Positions 10,564 through 24,036 of a stretch of DNA of 64,000 nucleotides are shown one piece after another (within the stretch, counting starts at the first letter, position 1; each line of letters begins with the position of its first letter). Under the pieces are notes generated by a model. The model saw nothing but the letters and a program-made list of their open reading frames with translations, did no database searches and had not been told where the DNA came from. Both the position numbers and the translations under genes were made by a program. This DNA comes from Anarhynchus alexandrinus (taxonomy: Eukaryota > Chordata > Aves > Charadriiformes > Charadriidae), in the NCBI GenBank assembly GCA_008711295.1, contig VUYV01000082.1:729030-793029 (forward strand). The letters run 5' to 3'.

Positions 10564-13500
10564 CGCTGCCCCTGCCGGCTCCCTGCCGGCCGCCGCGGGG
10601 CTGGGCGCCAGCCACCGCGCTGGAGGCCGGCGCCGGCCGGCCTGTCTTCGGTGAACCTCGGCGGCGTTTCAACCCCGTTCACCACCACCACCACCTCCCC
10701 GCCGTATTTCCAGATTGTTTCCAGCGCTGCGGGCGCCGCTGGGGCGGGAGGGCAGGCCTGGGACCCACCCGGGTACACGGTGGTTCTCCCGTTTTGGGGA
10801 AGTACCTTGGTTGGCCCTCTCTGGTCCTGAGGCGTCACCCCCGGCCTGGTGGGCTGCCCAACAGCCCTCACCCTTCAGGCGGTGCTTTCCCGTGCTAGCT
10901 CTCTCCGAAGGCCGAGATGGGCCTCCGGTACCATCAACCCGTACTTCCCCAGGTACCTTCTGGACATCAGCTGCTGTGCCATTTTCTGTGGTTTATGGCT
11001 CATCCAGAATTAAAGAATCGTTTTGGTTGGAATAGACTTTTAAGATCATCAGTCGTTAACAGGGCACTGCCAAGTCCACCACTGAACCATGTCCCTCAGC
11101 GCTACATCTTTTAAACTCCTCCAGGGATGGTGACTCAACCACTTCCCTGGGCAGCCCGTTCCAAAGCTTGACAACCCTTTCAGTGAAGAAATTTTTCCTA
11201 GTACGCAATCTAAACCTCCCCTGGCACAACTGGAGGCCATCTCCTCTTGTTCTATCGCCTGTTACTTGGGAGAAGAGACCGACCTCCACCTTGCTACAAC
11301 CTCCTTTCACGTAGAGAGTGATAAGGTCTTCCCTCAGCCCCCTTTTCTCCAGGCTAAACAACCCCAGTTCCTTCAGCCACTCATAAGACTTGTGCTCTAG
11401 AACCCCCACCAGCTTTGTTGCCCTTCTCTGAACATGCTCCAGAACCTCAATGTCCAATTCCAGCTAAGGCTACATTGCAAAGGAATCTCTTGATGTGCAC
11501 AAGTAGTTTAGTAACTTGCTTTCGCCTGTGGCACGTGGATATTCATCACATACACTGCTCAAATCAATCTACAAGTTCCTTAAGCACCAGGGTGAACAGC
11601 TGTTTCCTGAAACACCGTAATGTGCTTCTGTAATTTGATCGTGCCTGACACTTAAACGATGCCTCATTAAATGAGACATCCCTTGACAGGATGTCTGCTC
11701 AGGAGGAAACTTAAGGTATTTTTCTGTCTACTACCTTTTGATCTGAAAAGCCTAAATGTAGGATCTGGAAGGGTCATTCCAGTTCAGTACAAACCCATCG
11801 GTTCTTCTGGGGGTGGAAACAGGCTCCTCTCATTTGGCTTTAGCTGTCAGAAAGTTAGACACCTTGCATATGCTGGTTCTTTAAGGTCTCAGGAGATAAA
11901 CAGGCTGCTGCAGAGAGCCCTTCATCCCACCCTGAGGTAGGTGTCTGAGATGTGTGAGAAGAATCCCCTTTGGAGCTGCCTCTCTATGTCTGTGGCCTGT
12001 AACTGGGACCTGCGTAATTAGTTTAGTCTAAATACATAACTTCTATAGGACTATATTTAGGCAAAGTAAATCCAGGTCTCTGTCATTCGTGACCAAAAGC
12101 AGGACCTCATTTAGTTCACCACATATCCCACAACCTCTCCTGTTCTTCACTAAACCAGATAATCCTTACTCTAACCATGACTGAGTGTGTCTGAACTGGC
12201 CCACAAACATTATTTCATCAAGTCAAGAAAGAACTCATCAAGTCCACAGGTTTTTAAGGACTGCTAAGCTTGTGATGGGGGTGTTATCTGTGCTTCATTT
12301 TTATATATGTAGTACCACATATTCACGTGGTTGGTGCTAATACTTCACATCTTTCATAGAAACTCCAGTGTATGATTACAAGCCGGAAAATTTCTCTCTT
12401 CACATTGCGTTCCCTAATACATGGGAGATGACCGGAGACCTTCCATTTTCAGTTGTCACCCTTACAACTTCACAATTCTACTCAGTACATCTCAGTTCTG
12501 TCCTGAAAATGGTAGGTTATCCCAAGTCCTTCGCTTGTCTTAATGCCAATTATGATAGTGTAATTCTACTGCAGAACCACCCCGGTACTGAAATCCTCAC
12601 GCTATTTCAACTGCCTGAGCTGAAAGTAATACTTTGAGCCTGTGAGCCAGATTGGATGTAGTCATACGCAGATAAGAGTGTTTTCTCCTACTGTCAAACA
12701 CGAGTCCTCCGAGATTCCAGCCTTTTTTGTAGTCACTTTACTCCCTTGAACGAGTGATATCTTAACTACCAGTTTAAAGCGCAAGTATCAAAGGAAGCCA
12801 GTGATAATATGAAGTGTCACTGAATGAGAAATTAATCTGTGTCTACAGAGATGTACTCTGCACGCCCAAGGTATTGTGATAAAACACATTTGAGAACTGT
12901 TTCTTCTGCAAGGGGAGATTTTTTTTTATATACCAAACACTTCTATTATATGTGAAGTGTTTTGATAAGACAACTGCACTATGTCCCCTGAAAGCTTAGT
13001 TTATTGACATTTATAGCAGCACTTGCTGTGTGAGGAACAAATTGCAGAGCTATTTTTCAAGTTGTCTTCAGATCCTGGAGACGTACTGAAAGATCAGGGA
13101 GCCTAGTGAAACCATGGGGGAAAGAGATGCAGTAAGCGTGCTTCAGTCCGTCTCTGTAGCGCGAGTGGAAGTCCCTGCTGGACCACGACCACATCTCGAT
13201 ACGATTGGTTCTCTCCTCCTATTGCAAACCTGCCCTCGGGTTCATTCTCAGAGTGAGCAGAATTACACTGAATGAAGGTTACGCAAAAAGCAATGGTTGA
13301 AGCCAACCGTTTTAACATCAAAAATCCAAATTTCTCACCATCTTTTATTGGCTTGCCAGCACTTTGCAGGCCTGTGTTTTGGTGATAGTCACAGTATGAA
13401 GCCTGGGTAGGTTAGGTGCAGCTCTCACTTCTAGCTTGAGAGCTGGAGAGAGATGGTCCATGCTAAGGGATAAAACGGGATTGGAGAGGCACAAAACTAC

Positions 13501-16500
13501 TTGATCTTTTATTCCTGAGCCTCAATCTAAATTGCAGTCATTACTGTAATTCTGTGGTGTGCAGTTAACATGAGAAACTGATAATTTCACAATTTTATAT
13601 CTGTTAATAAATTGTGGCAGCCCAAACAAACTATGATATGTATAATAAATACTATAGTATAATTACAGCACAGTAAATATAATAAATGCACAATGTTGTG
13701 AGCATTTCTTTTCAAACTCCTGATGTATTTTCTTCTTCCTCCTTCTCAGTAATATTTTTACAGATAAAATAGTTGAGACATCATCTGTTGGGAAATAGGT
13801 GGACTTGCGTGCGTTCAGCTGACTCTTGAGTTTCTACTACCGTATTTCCACTGACAACTTTCATTTCAGATGCAGAGGAACACAGCGTCAAGGAGAATCT
13901 GTTGCTTTGAGCAATTCAAAGTAATTCAAAGCAATCACTGCGTAATGTCAGTAGTGTTATTCATGATTCTTGTGGGACTGTGAACAAGTTGAGGGTTCTT
14001 CTGTACAAAGATTACATTCTTGTAGATATTGTGTTAGGATATATGCAATTAAAACCACAACTAAGTTATATCTGGAAGGAAGATGCCTCAATGGTATATT
14101 TTTAGGTATGTCAGAAATACTTTCTATTAGTTTTGGCTGGGTAATTAAGTGCATATAGTGAAGTAAAAGGAAGGAGAGAAGGGAACCCATTCGAATGCCA
14201 CAGGCAATGGGGTATGTAAGGAATGTCCCAGCGTCCCCATTTAAACTTTGTATTAAAAAAAACCAACAAACCAAAGCAAAACATACAATACAAATAGAAA
14301 CAGCACAGCTTCGAGAATCTCAGAGATTGAATGTCCTCTTGCAACAGTTTTGAAGCAGGACTTTTCTGCCAATGTAGAGCAGTGAATAACACCTGATTTG
14401 TACCACCTGGACAGCAAACCAGGCCATCTGCTTCGAATCAGCATGGAAGATATTGCATTCTGGAGTCAAAGCATCATCCGGGCAAAGGTGTGAAGAGGAG
14501 TTAATTGGACAAACAGTGTAAGAAAAAAGATTGAAGGCTTTTCTTTGAAGAGGGACGTTATCTATGTAGTCTTAACCTACTCTTAAAATTAAAGAATGCA
14601 TATTAGCCTTACCCTTTGGTGGGCTAGTCCTGCTACTTTCACCGAGTCTGCGTTTGCAGGAAGGGCCTGCTTTGTGTGGAGGTCACACAAAACGTGTGGA
14701 GGGCACGTGTATGAGAACGATGCATTGCTTTAATCCTGCTCACGCTCTCAACAGGGACCTTCAGCAAGACGTGTGATGCATTGGCCTTGGGCTGGCTCCC
14801 TGCCCAGGGGCAAATCCCTTTCCAAGCAAGTGACGTTTGATTGTCAACAAGATATGATGTTCAACAAAAGCCTGTGGCATATTTTCTTATTTCTTTTGCA
14901 CAGAAACAAAATCAGACTGCAGAGTCCATTTGATATGAGATCAGCTTCAATCATTCAGATTAACAAATACCATTTACCTGTTATTTTTCTTCACGTATTT
15001 CTCTAAAGGATTAACAATGTGGATTTTTCTGTGGGAAGAGCAGACGTCTGTTCAGCACAGGTGCACTTCTGACACTCGGGGAAGTGCCGGTGACCTGCAT
15101 TTACAGTAAACATAGAAAAGAGGTCTGGTGGCAGGGAATAGTGCATTTGCATGACAGAACTGAAACGTAACCCTGCCTTTTGAACATGGCTAAACTTCTG
15201 GCAAGGTCATGGAGAGCTGTGAAACGATCTGGCACCTGAGACCCCTGAGAGACATGTTTCCATTTCATTACAGGAATACTGCCAGAGAGCAGCGTTTTAA
15301 ATCTAATCATGACACAAATCAAATGTCCTTTTCCTACTTCAGGTATTTGCTTAGAGGCCAACATCCTCTTTATTTTAAGAAAACTTTAAGTCCTGGTCTG
15401 CCTTAGTGCTACAGTGAATGAGCTATTTTCATTTAAGCGTTCATTTCTGAAAACGTTCCTACTGGACAACAGAGTTTATAGAGCAAGTGATATTGAAAAG
15501 CCCATGCTGTTCAACCATTTCCAAAGATATTTTTTTTTAAAAGGCAGAAAGGCTCTCTTGATTATTTGATCTGAAATTAATTGTACATACCATGGGATGT
15601 TCCCCAGTAATTCTTGCCTCACACTCATACCTTCCATCTGAGCTATGGTACATATTTTAGAAAGACATTTAGTTGTGACTGGAAAAGATCTCAACCCCTC
15701 ATGAAATGCATTAGCTAACTCTTAGGTAATGCTACAAAACCTTCAGCTTCAAACACCAGCTATTGCTAGGCAATATTAGTGATGGAGGTGAAAGTAGATG
15801 GATAGCTGCTCTGGCTTTTGAGCCATTTTGTTGCTGATCCTGCCCCTGGCATAAATCAGAACCCAGGATTGTTCTCGCTCATGTCTGTCTGGAACGGTCT
15901 GCCTGTACGTTCATCATACTTTGAAGATTACCATTGTTTTTTGAAGCTGCAGAACAGTCCAGCAAAGATACAAAGGCTGACTTGAAAATGCACCCTGACA
16001 TCATTGCTGCTGGTTTCTGACTCAGCAGAGACATAGATGTGTTTCTCGGAGTGGAGGATGTTGTTTCAGTTACTCACGCTTCTGGGGCAGTTTCGCATGA
16101 AAGACTGAACAGGGCGGAAACTTTCACTTTGAGCAAAAGAACAGTTGTAATAGAGCCTACATGCCTGTACCTTTTCACGTCCTTCCCACAGCTCTCCTAG
16201 ACCAAACGTCAACTCCCCAAACTGACGGTCGCAACAAGAGGAAATTCAGTTAACTGTGGAGATGTGTTTTTTAGAAAAAATTATAACTGTGAAGCTCTCG
16301 AACAACAACATGGGAAAAGTCAAAGACCCTCCAGCAGCTGCAGAAGAAGGTCCTAACACAACAGGATATCTTAGAAGAAAAGCACGGATGAGGACATTAT
16401 GCCCTTATACTGCCAAAAGTTCTTGGGTTTTGATCACCACTGCTCCTTGGCAGGCTGCAGGTGAACTGGAGGATGCAGCACAGATCCGGCACAGTCAAGA

Positions 16501-17250
16501 GGGATTTGCAGCTCCCAAATTAAAGGAGTGTGAAGGGTCCATCAGGTAAGCCGCTATCTATGTAAACACCTAGTAATAGCTACACAGGGGGGCAATCAGG
16601 GCACCACCTTTGTATTTGTTTATCTGAGGCAGGTGCTCACAGTGATGACCGGAACATTCATGCAATGAGCAGAAACACACAAAATGTTGAAGATTTTTTG
16701 AAAACGATCATGTTCAATTTGTGAAACTCAGACTTCTTGAAAAAGCCACTCTTTGGGCAAAGATAGCAGTTTTCCTCTTATGCTTGCACGTATGCATTCT
16801 TGATCTGACATGACTTGCAACCACAAGAGAGCACTCTTTCCTTTGAAGATTTCTCAGCTTCCCCAGAAAGCTAGAGACATGCCATATAAGTTTTGCAAAC
16901 TGCTTGTGAGCTGTTTCAGTTAGACCAGAGCAGCCGAAACAACAAAGCTTGCAGTTGTCTTTTGGATTTCATTGTGAAAAGCCTTTGGGTAGTTTTCAGA
17001 TGACAGAAGATCCTTGGTTCCTGAAAGGGAGGAGTTCTGCCAAAACTTTGAAGATCCCTGTAAACTTTGCAAATTACCCATCTTTTGGAGACAATTATAT
17101 CAAACGATATCGTGGATTACAATACATGTTTAGAGCCTGGAAGATTATTTATGTTTGGCATTAACTCTTATGGTCATAATTTCAAGAGGGGAGAAAAGGA
17201 ATACACAGGAACCCTCTTATTATCTTTTGAAATATGAAGATCAGAGGAAA
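10564..17250. other. Intergenic region between PRDM4 and ASCL4
   Basis: This region lies between the divergently transcribed PRDM4 (minus) and ASCL4 (plus). It holds the right half of the CpG island and one truncated CR1. The rest is AT-rich sequence with no supported coding exon. A frame ending at a good donor near 16545 is discussed as a finding. Confidence 0.7.
11010..11468 (-). mobile_element. CR1 LINE, 5'-truncated 3' end
   Basis: The reverse strand encodes typical CR1 reverse-transcriptase tail peptides ([50 protein letters not shown]). It then runs into the CR1 3' untranslated end, whose complement here reads ttttggttggaatagac. It is a dead 5'-truncated copy. Boundaries are approximate because CR1 usually leaves no clear target duplication. 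Confidence 0.92.
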
Positions 17251-17317
17251 AGAAGGGTTTAAAGAGTGGAGTGATGGTCCTCAAAACCTGTCTGTAAATT
17301 AGCTGGCATCCTACATC

Positions 17318-17325
17318 TATAAAAA
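17318..17325 (+). promoter_or_regulatory. Putative TATA box of ASCL4
   Basis: The motif tataaaaa lies 219 bases upstream of the ASCL4 start codon and predicts transcription starting near 17345-17350. This would give a 5' UTR of about 190 nt without an intron. Position and motif fit a TATA-driven single-exon gene, but there is no expression evidence. Confidence 0.45.
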
Positions 17326-17536
17326 CAACAAGGCTTAGAGCTGAGTTCCAGGCACAGAGTGGACCTCATGAGTTGTTAGCAGAGCTTGGAGATCTGAGTT
17401 TTTATACACTGCAGGAGGAAACTGCAGCCTGTGGGGCAGAGTACCTCTGCAAATGTTTCCTCCTTGCTTGGACTGATACAAGATTTGGAAGCCAAATTCA
17501 GGAACTGACATCTCACCGGTGAGAAAAAAAAGAAGC

Positions 17537-18103
17537 ATGGACAGCAATAAAGATGATGACGGACTGTTCAACAGGATTGCATTTTCAGGAGCTATGTCCC
17601 TGGCTAACAGCCATGCGCATCCTCACGGCGTCCCCCTGAGAGAGCCCTTTGGGGTTCCCTTCCATCTGGACCCGTCTTACTGGGAGCAAGCCTACGGCGG
17701 GCATGCAGGTCGCATCTCCTACATCCCATTCCCTGGCTACGTGGGCGTCTATGACTATTCCTTTGAGCCTGCCTTCATTCGAAAGAGGAACGAGAGGGAA
17801 AGACAGCGGGTGCGCTGTGTGAACGAGGGCTACACGCGCCTGAGAGAGCACCTGCCCAAGGAATTTGCTGACAAGCGCCTCAGCAAAGTGGAGACCCTGA
17901 GAGCTGCAATAAGCTACATCAAACACCTGCAGAGCTTGCTGGACTGCCATCCCTTAGGGTCTAACAGTAAGGAAACGCTCTCTGCCAAGGAGCTCCCGGA
18001 AGCTCCCAGTCCTGGTCCCCCACGGGAGTGCAACAGTGATGGAGAGTCTAAAACCTCTTCAGCTTCATCCCCCTACAGTGAATTTGAGGAGACGGGCAGC
18101 TAG
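17537..18103 (+). CDS. ASCL4: ASCL4, achaete-scute family bHLH transcription factor 4
   Basis: An uninterrupted frame of 188 codons plus stop. The ATG at 17537 has a strong context (A at -3, G at +4). An in-frame GTG at 17519 is not a credible start. The bHLH domain spans about residues 82-136: basic region RKRNERERQRVRCVNEGY, then LREHLPKEFADKRLSKVETL and the second helix AAISYIKHLQSLL. The segment FEPAFIRKRNERERQRVRCV and the tail ECNSDGESKTSSASSPYSE are diagnostic for ASCL4 rather than ASCL1/2/3. Human ASCL4 is about 172 residues, so this copy is slightly longer, mainly in its His/Pro/Tyr-rich N terminus. Family knowledge: achaete-scute proteins dimerise with E proteins on E-boxes (CANNTG) in the nucleus. 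It lies divergently from PRDM4, as in human 12q23, and is intronless like its family. Confidence 0.95.
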   Translation: MDSNKDDDGLFNRIAFSGAMSLANSHAHPHGVPLREPFGVPFHLDPSYWEQAYGGHAGRISYIPFPGYVGVYDYSFEPAFIRKRNERERQRVRCVNEGYTRLREHLPKEFADKRLSKVETLRAAISYIKHLQSLLDCHPLGSNSKETLSAKELPEAPSPGPPRECNSDGESKTSSASSPYSEFEETGS

Positions 18104-21100
18104 GTAATGGCCTCTCTGGAGACAGAAAGCTTCAAGTTCGGCTGAAAACCAAATCTAAACCCCTGGGGATTTTTCTACAGATGAAAATGAATACCAGGAA
18201 AAGGAAAAACAGCTAGGGAAAAAAAAAGGTATTTCAGTCCATCAAAGGACTTTCAGTGTTGTCTGTACAAAACCTAATGATGATTTGTAAGCAAACAGGT
18301 ACCTCTCAGGTTGCCTCAGCTGTGTTACTAAACTTCCTTTGGATTGTTAAAACTGAAGCAACATTTGCATTCTACTTTTCATTCAGCTTTTAGTCTTTTT
18401 TGTCTATTTTCTTTTGCCTTTCACTCGATGAGACAGCAAAACCAGATATATCCATTTCAGGAAATCCTCCTCTGCTTTCTCCTGCTTCCTCCTGTAAATT
18501 TTATTGTCTATTTTGCCTGACTGCTAACCTGAGATGCACTGGGTTGCAAACACTTGGACTGGGAAAGGTAAGATTTAAAGAAAATGTCTTTCCCTAAAAT
18601 TTTTAGAAAACTCACAGAAATACTTATATTTCTGAAAAGACAATTTAAAAAATATAAATAAGGCTGTATTTGGGAATGAATTTCTTTTACAGCATCATCT
18701 AAAGTGAAAGAAGCAACTCATACATTGGACACTGGCTATTTGGTGATGTTTCGAAGGATAATTTTCAGGAAAAGAAAATCTGTCATTTTCATTCTAATCA
18801 ATGCTAGGAAAACTTCTGTAAAACTGCATCTTCAAAAGCAAAGCTCCAGTCGTGATACTGAAAAAGTGTTGCCGGCCTTTTTTGTTCTTTTCTGAAAGTT
18901 GAGTTTGTGGACAAAATAGTCTTGATTGTGTCTTTTTAGCAGGTCAGAGATTATATGCTTAGAAATATGTTCCTGTAGTGGTTAGATACTGGTGTGGACA
19001 AAAAGGGTAACATTAAATATATCAGTTTACATCTGCATGAAAATGTAGGTATTTCTCCTTTTGTTTAGAATATTGTATTACTTTTTCAAAGAATACACCT
19101 TTTAAAATTGGTATCAAAATCTATAGAATACCTTTAATTTGGACCATGTTTAATTAAAATAAGAATTTGTCTCCAAATTGCTCTAAAATCTTCCTTTCTC
19201 TAAGGCCAGATTTAAATAACATTTAGCTATGTGCTTAAATCCCATTCTGAATATAGGGTAAACTCCTTCTTACCCATACACTTTCCACAGACCTTTCAAA
19301 CTTTTGCTTTTTTGGCCTCATGTTGGTGAAGTGGTTTTGTATCTTTTTGCCTTTCATTCATGTCATGCTGACTGAACACCTGAAAAAATACTTGTGTATA
19401 AATAAGAACAAATACTGATCAAATACCTCAAAACGTGTCCATAAATTTCATTTGAATAAAAAATTGAATTAATCCTGGCTGTCGTTTTTTTCACTTTCAC
19501 TTGATAACGAATGGGACAGCACTGTTTGCAGGAGTGATGAATTCTCAGGTATGAATGAAGAAAATGGATAGGAAGTAAATACGAACTGCTACCCATGAAA
19601 CTAAATTTTTAATCTGGATTTTTGAATCAAAATAAGGAGCAGTTTTGTGCTGTGGGCATCTAATCAAAGTTATTTGGTATAAAAATACTCTCCTGATTTC
19701 TAACAAACTACTTTGAACATTTGTACACTTTTAGCTATTGGGTGCCTGCCTTCAAGTACCTGTAGTCCAAGTCTGGGTCTAAGTATTGCTGGAGATCTGA
19801 GCCCAATTATTTTTTTCTTAATTTACAGCTAATAATCTTGAAAGAACGAACACATTTAGGCAAATCACACATAGCTGAGAAATGGAAAAAACCTAAATGA
19901 GTTGTCCAAACAACTTGCTGCAAATTACTCACTCAGCCTGACCGTATTGAAGCAGCACTATTAAAAATGTCAATGGCAGTCACAGGCTTCATTCTTGATT
20001 CTTTACGTGGTAGCCAGCTTCCTTTTCTAATGACTCTTTTGTTTTTCTAAGGGCTGTTACTTTTGCAGGGTCTGTTTCCCACACCCAAAAAGTAGAGGTC
20101 TAGTTACCTGGACAGTTCTCTCTACGGATCCAGAGCTGAAGCACTCATTTTTGAATGCATAAGTGTTTATATGTTTTATCCAAGAAAAAGGAGAAGGGCA
20201 AGGTAGTGGTCTGAATGTCTGATTTGGATCCATTATTGTTTTGGCTTTTTTCGTCCCTTTGCAGTCTCTGACAAGAGATTCAACCCCTCTCTCTGCCTCA
20301 GTTTTGAGATTTCTGGAAATACAGTAGTGCTGCTGGTAACTCTGTCAGCAAGCCTGAGTTGCATTTCTCCCTCAAAGCAGAGATTAAATCTTTGTTATCT
20401 GTGAAAAACATACACTTCCTCAGAGTACCTGAGACAAATTCTGTGAAACATATAGTTGTTTGTGAAGCATTCTGAAGATGAAAAGCTGTTACTATACATA
20501 CAATCACAATAAATAGCCAAATCAAACCGAACCACTAAAAATAAAAATGACCAGAATGACTGTTACTTCCCAGGCAGGAGGCATCAGCTAATGACCCAAA
20601 TAAATTTTTTGGTCAGGTGGTTATCACAGAGATTCATCCAGGAGCCATAATCCTCTGATTTCCAAATCCCAGAGATATGGTGCAGCATGCCACCTTCTCC
20701 ATGATCAGCTAGGTAGGCTGGCTGGAGAAGTCGACTAAGTCATGGCTCTGCCCCCTTTCAGCTTCATCTCACGTGGGATGTTCCCCAACGGGAGTCTAAC
20801 CAAACGGAGAGCATCAGCCCCTACACCTGTGCTTGGCTGTCACCACTGTAGGGTCTCTTTCCGTATGAGACACAGGCTGATCTGCTGCACATCCTGATGG
20901 GACTGGTTTATTTGTTGCATATCCTTAATACTCTGCAGTCAGAACCAAACCTGCATTTTGTGAAATAATGTTCTGGAAAAGGTCTCTGGACCTCAAGTCA
21001 AGGAGACTGGTTAAAAGTCTACATTTCAATAAAACTTTAGCTGCATTTTTTTAGATTATACATCTTTAACAGCTCTGGAGATGTCCTTAAAATACCTCCC

Positions 21101-23998
21101 AATTCAACCTCAATGCTGAAGATGCAAAAGCCAGAATGTCACATTTAGCTTGATTTAATTTTAAAGGAAAATTATTTTCTGGATGAAAAGGAAATTCTTT
21201 CTGTGGGAAATTCTTTCTGTCACAGGTGGCACCACTCTCCTTAGGAAAGTTGTACATTTTATTTCTCACAGTTCCTGTTGTCATGCAAACCTCTTGCACA
21301 CTTTTAGCACAAGGAAGTAGAAAACAGCTCAAGATTTCCCAAATATGGATCAGTGCTTCCTACAGGCATCAACAAAGGTTTCAAGTGAATGCTACATTTC
21401 AAAAGCTTTCTTAAGCTGTTTCTGTCTAGACAAAGGTTTTCTTCAAAGCTTCTAAAGTGTGTCATTATCAGACTTTGAAAGCAGTCAATGATCCAACTTG
21501 TCACCCTGAGAATTAAAGTTTTAATAAAAATGTTGACCAGAAGGATTCTCTCCATGTGGCACAATTACTATTTACAAGAAAGACAAACACTAATATCCCT
21601 AGGCAACCGTGCTACAGCTTTATCAAACTCCTGCACACCAAATGCAGACACTTTAATCTTTGTATCAAATGTGAAAAAAACACACATCTGAAGTCTTCCC
21701 TCTTCTGCCATTAAATTACAAATCCATTTGCTCCTTGATATTATCAGCATTTTAAAGATGTGTAATCCTGGCCGTGGGATTGCTTTTAATCCTCTAATAG
21801 CTATTTAGCTGATTTCTTTGTAAAAGCCCATCCACACTCCTTTCATGTTATATTACCCAGTGTCAATAACATGGCCAAAGAAAACCAGAAGGCACTATAG
21901 AAAAGACATGTTCAGAGAGTAAAGAAATCAGGGCTAATTTATCTCAGTGGAATAAATGAACAGGGAACGTCCACACAAAAATAATCTTTGAAAACAATTG
22001 TCACCAGCATACTTGGCAAGAAGGCAAAACAAGATCCAAAACATTTTGAAGAGAGACTTTCAAGTGATACCAACAGGAAAGCCCTGCTGAAGGTAGCTGA
22101 GGTCAATCACTAAAGCTGAGCAAGGTCTTGGTAAGTCTTTCCAAAACAGAGTCTAAGCAAACATAACTTCAGCAGATACACATTGCTAGTAACCCTCAGT
22201 ATATAGATAAATGGCTACAGAGTAATAGGTAAATTTGTTCTAGAAAAATGGGGAGCAGCAAAGTGGTAAGACTGCAGCTATACCTAGCTCTTATGCAAGC
22301 CTGTCCAGCTGTAGTTCTGGAAGCCCTGTAAACACAAGATGAGCAATGCCTTCCATCAACCTCAAGGTGTGCTTGTGGGTAAAAATCTCCTATAAATGCT
22401 CACATGATTTTTACACATTTTTTCTAACTCACTGTGAATACGTCTGTCCTTTCCCCAATGGAAAAGTTCTTCAAGTTGCCCTTTCTGGGACAACAAACTA
22501 GAGGAGTGAAGTTGTTTCTAAAGATTGATGTCTCTCTCCATGTATCAGTGGATTTCTGTGCAGTCAATGGTAAATCAAATACAGAGAGGAGTCAGTCTAG
22601 GATGCTGGTGAAACGAGCACAGACTGCCAAGAATATTTGTTTGGAATTTACAGCAGTCTGACAAGGTGGCACTGCTCAGTAGATGCCCCAGAGCTGGCTG
22701 AAAATGTTATGACTCAGCTACCCTGAGCCAAGACACTGGAAACTCAACAGGAACCAGCATGTTCATTTAGTGTGCTGTGGAAGAGACTGGTAGTGCTTTT
22801 CAGGAGTGAAAGGGCCACCTTTTTTTTTGTCATCAGTGTCCTTTCCCCTCCCCACTCTTATCCACATTGCGAGATTATTCCTCTGACCCTGAGGTCTGAT
22901 CAGCATAGCAGGCACGACTAGCTGGTGGTCCAGGGACCCAACACCCAGCTGTGCTTGGGTGGCAGTGGGGTTCTGGAGAGGCAGATGACTGCAGGGTGAG
23001 AGAAGGGCTGTTGGTTCACTCTGGGAAGGAGATGGGGGGTGAGATGGGAGCTACCACTCTTTAGGAGTGGGATTCAAGGGGTCCTGGTTTAGCATTCACA
23101 CTTCAGTAGCCTTGACCTCTTGTATCACTCAAAAAATTCTCATTTAAAAAGCCAAGTCAAAAAGCAGGCCTGGAGCTGCCAAAAAGACAGGGGAGCTTAC
23201 CACAAGGGCTTTAAAGGAGCAAGTCTGTCACCGACGTCAAATGAGCTTTTCTCACTGGATAAAGCCCTGTGTGAAAGTCACCTGGTGTCACACTTGTGCT
23301 TGGTTATTACCCTGGTTAGAACTTGTCCTCCCGTGGCCTCAGCACGCAGCATGCACGCAGGGTACAACCAGCACCATGGCAGCTACTTGAGTATATGAGG
23401 GATGTGAATAGTTGCCTCTCCCAGGCCTGAGCTGAGGGTGAAAATAAAGATTCGGATCTCTAGCCTGGCGGTGAGGTACAGCCTTGGAAGAAAATACCTT
23501 TGCCCAGTTGCAAACTGAGTTGAAAAATAAAGCAAACAACGACTAAAAACCAACTCAGAAATGGATAGTACGGGTATGTGCAGAGGCTGGGTTTATTGGA
23601 TACACCACAGAGGAAAAGAAGAAGAAAAAGTTGGTTTCCCTTTATTTGTCACAGCTTACACAAGAACCATTCTTCCCTAAGAAACACAGTAGCTGCATGC
23701 GTAGGAGCTGGAAAGGTTGGGGTACCCACGACCCTGACCTGAAGCAGAGCTCTGCTGCTGTGCTTTTCCTGGGGAGAGCAGGAGCTTCATGCAGTCTCAC
23801 ACCTTGCAAATCCAAGACAAAGCCCATTAGCAGGTTTTTTTGTCTGCTTTCCAATGGAAACAAAACTTAGACCATGCTCAGTGTGTGAGACGTCCTGTCT
23901 CCAAAAGCTTCTGAACCTCCGACTGATTTTCAGCCAACCCCCATGGGAAAAAAGTCTCAAAATTCAAATCAAATTTCTCTTTCTTTTTTTTTGGGCAG

Positions 23999-24036
23999 AG
24001 GTGGGGAGCCCATTTGGGGAGGTGGGGAGCCCATTT
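23999..24036. repeat. Two-copy tandem repeat, 21-bp period
   Basis: The 17-mer aggtggggagcccattt occurs at 23999-24015 and 24020-24036. Confidence 0.85.

Larger units (their letters stand above)
9830..10960. promoter_or_regulatory. CpG island and putative PRDM4 promoter
   Basis: This stretch is strongly GC- and CpG-rich compared with the AT-rich flanks and contains PRDM4 coding exon 1. No TATA box stands out, as usual for such promoters. The 5' UTR and transcription start probably fall in or beside the gap at 10246-10563, so neither can be placed. Island limits are judged by eye. Confidence 0.7.

Noticed and set aside
9731..10830. Long overlapping open frames on both strands around 10.2 kb
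   Set aside because: They cross the N gap, where any frame stays open, and lie in GC-rich sequence with few stop codons. Only the MHPR start of PRDM4 is supported.
11049..11457. A 133-residue minus-strand frame resembling a reverse-transcriptase tail
   Set aside because: It is a truncated CR1 copy, annotated as a mobile element rather than a host gene. The same applies to the frames at 48963-49262 and 56143-56487.
17519..17536. Six-codon N-terminal extension of ASCL4 from a GTG
   Set aside because: GTG is not a normal vertebrate start, and the ATG at 17537 has a strong context.
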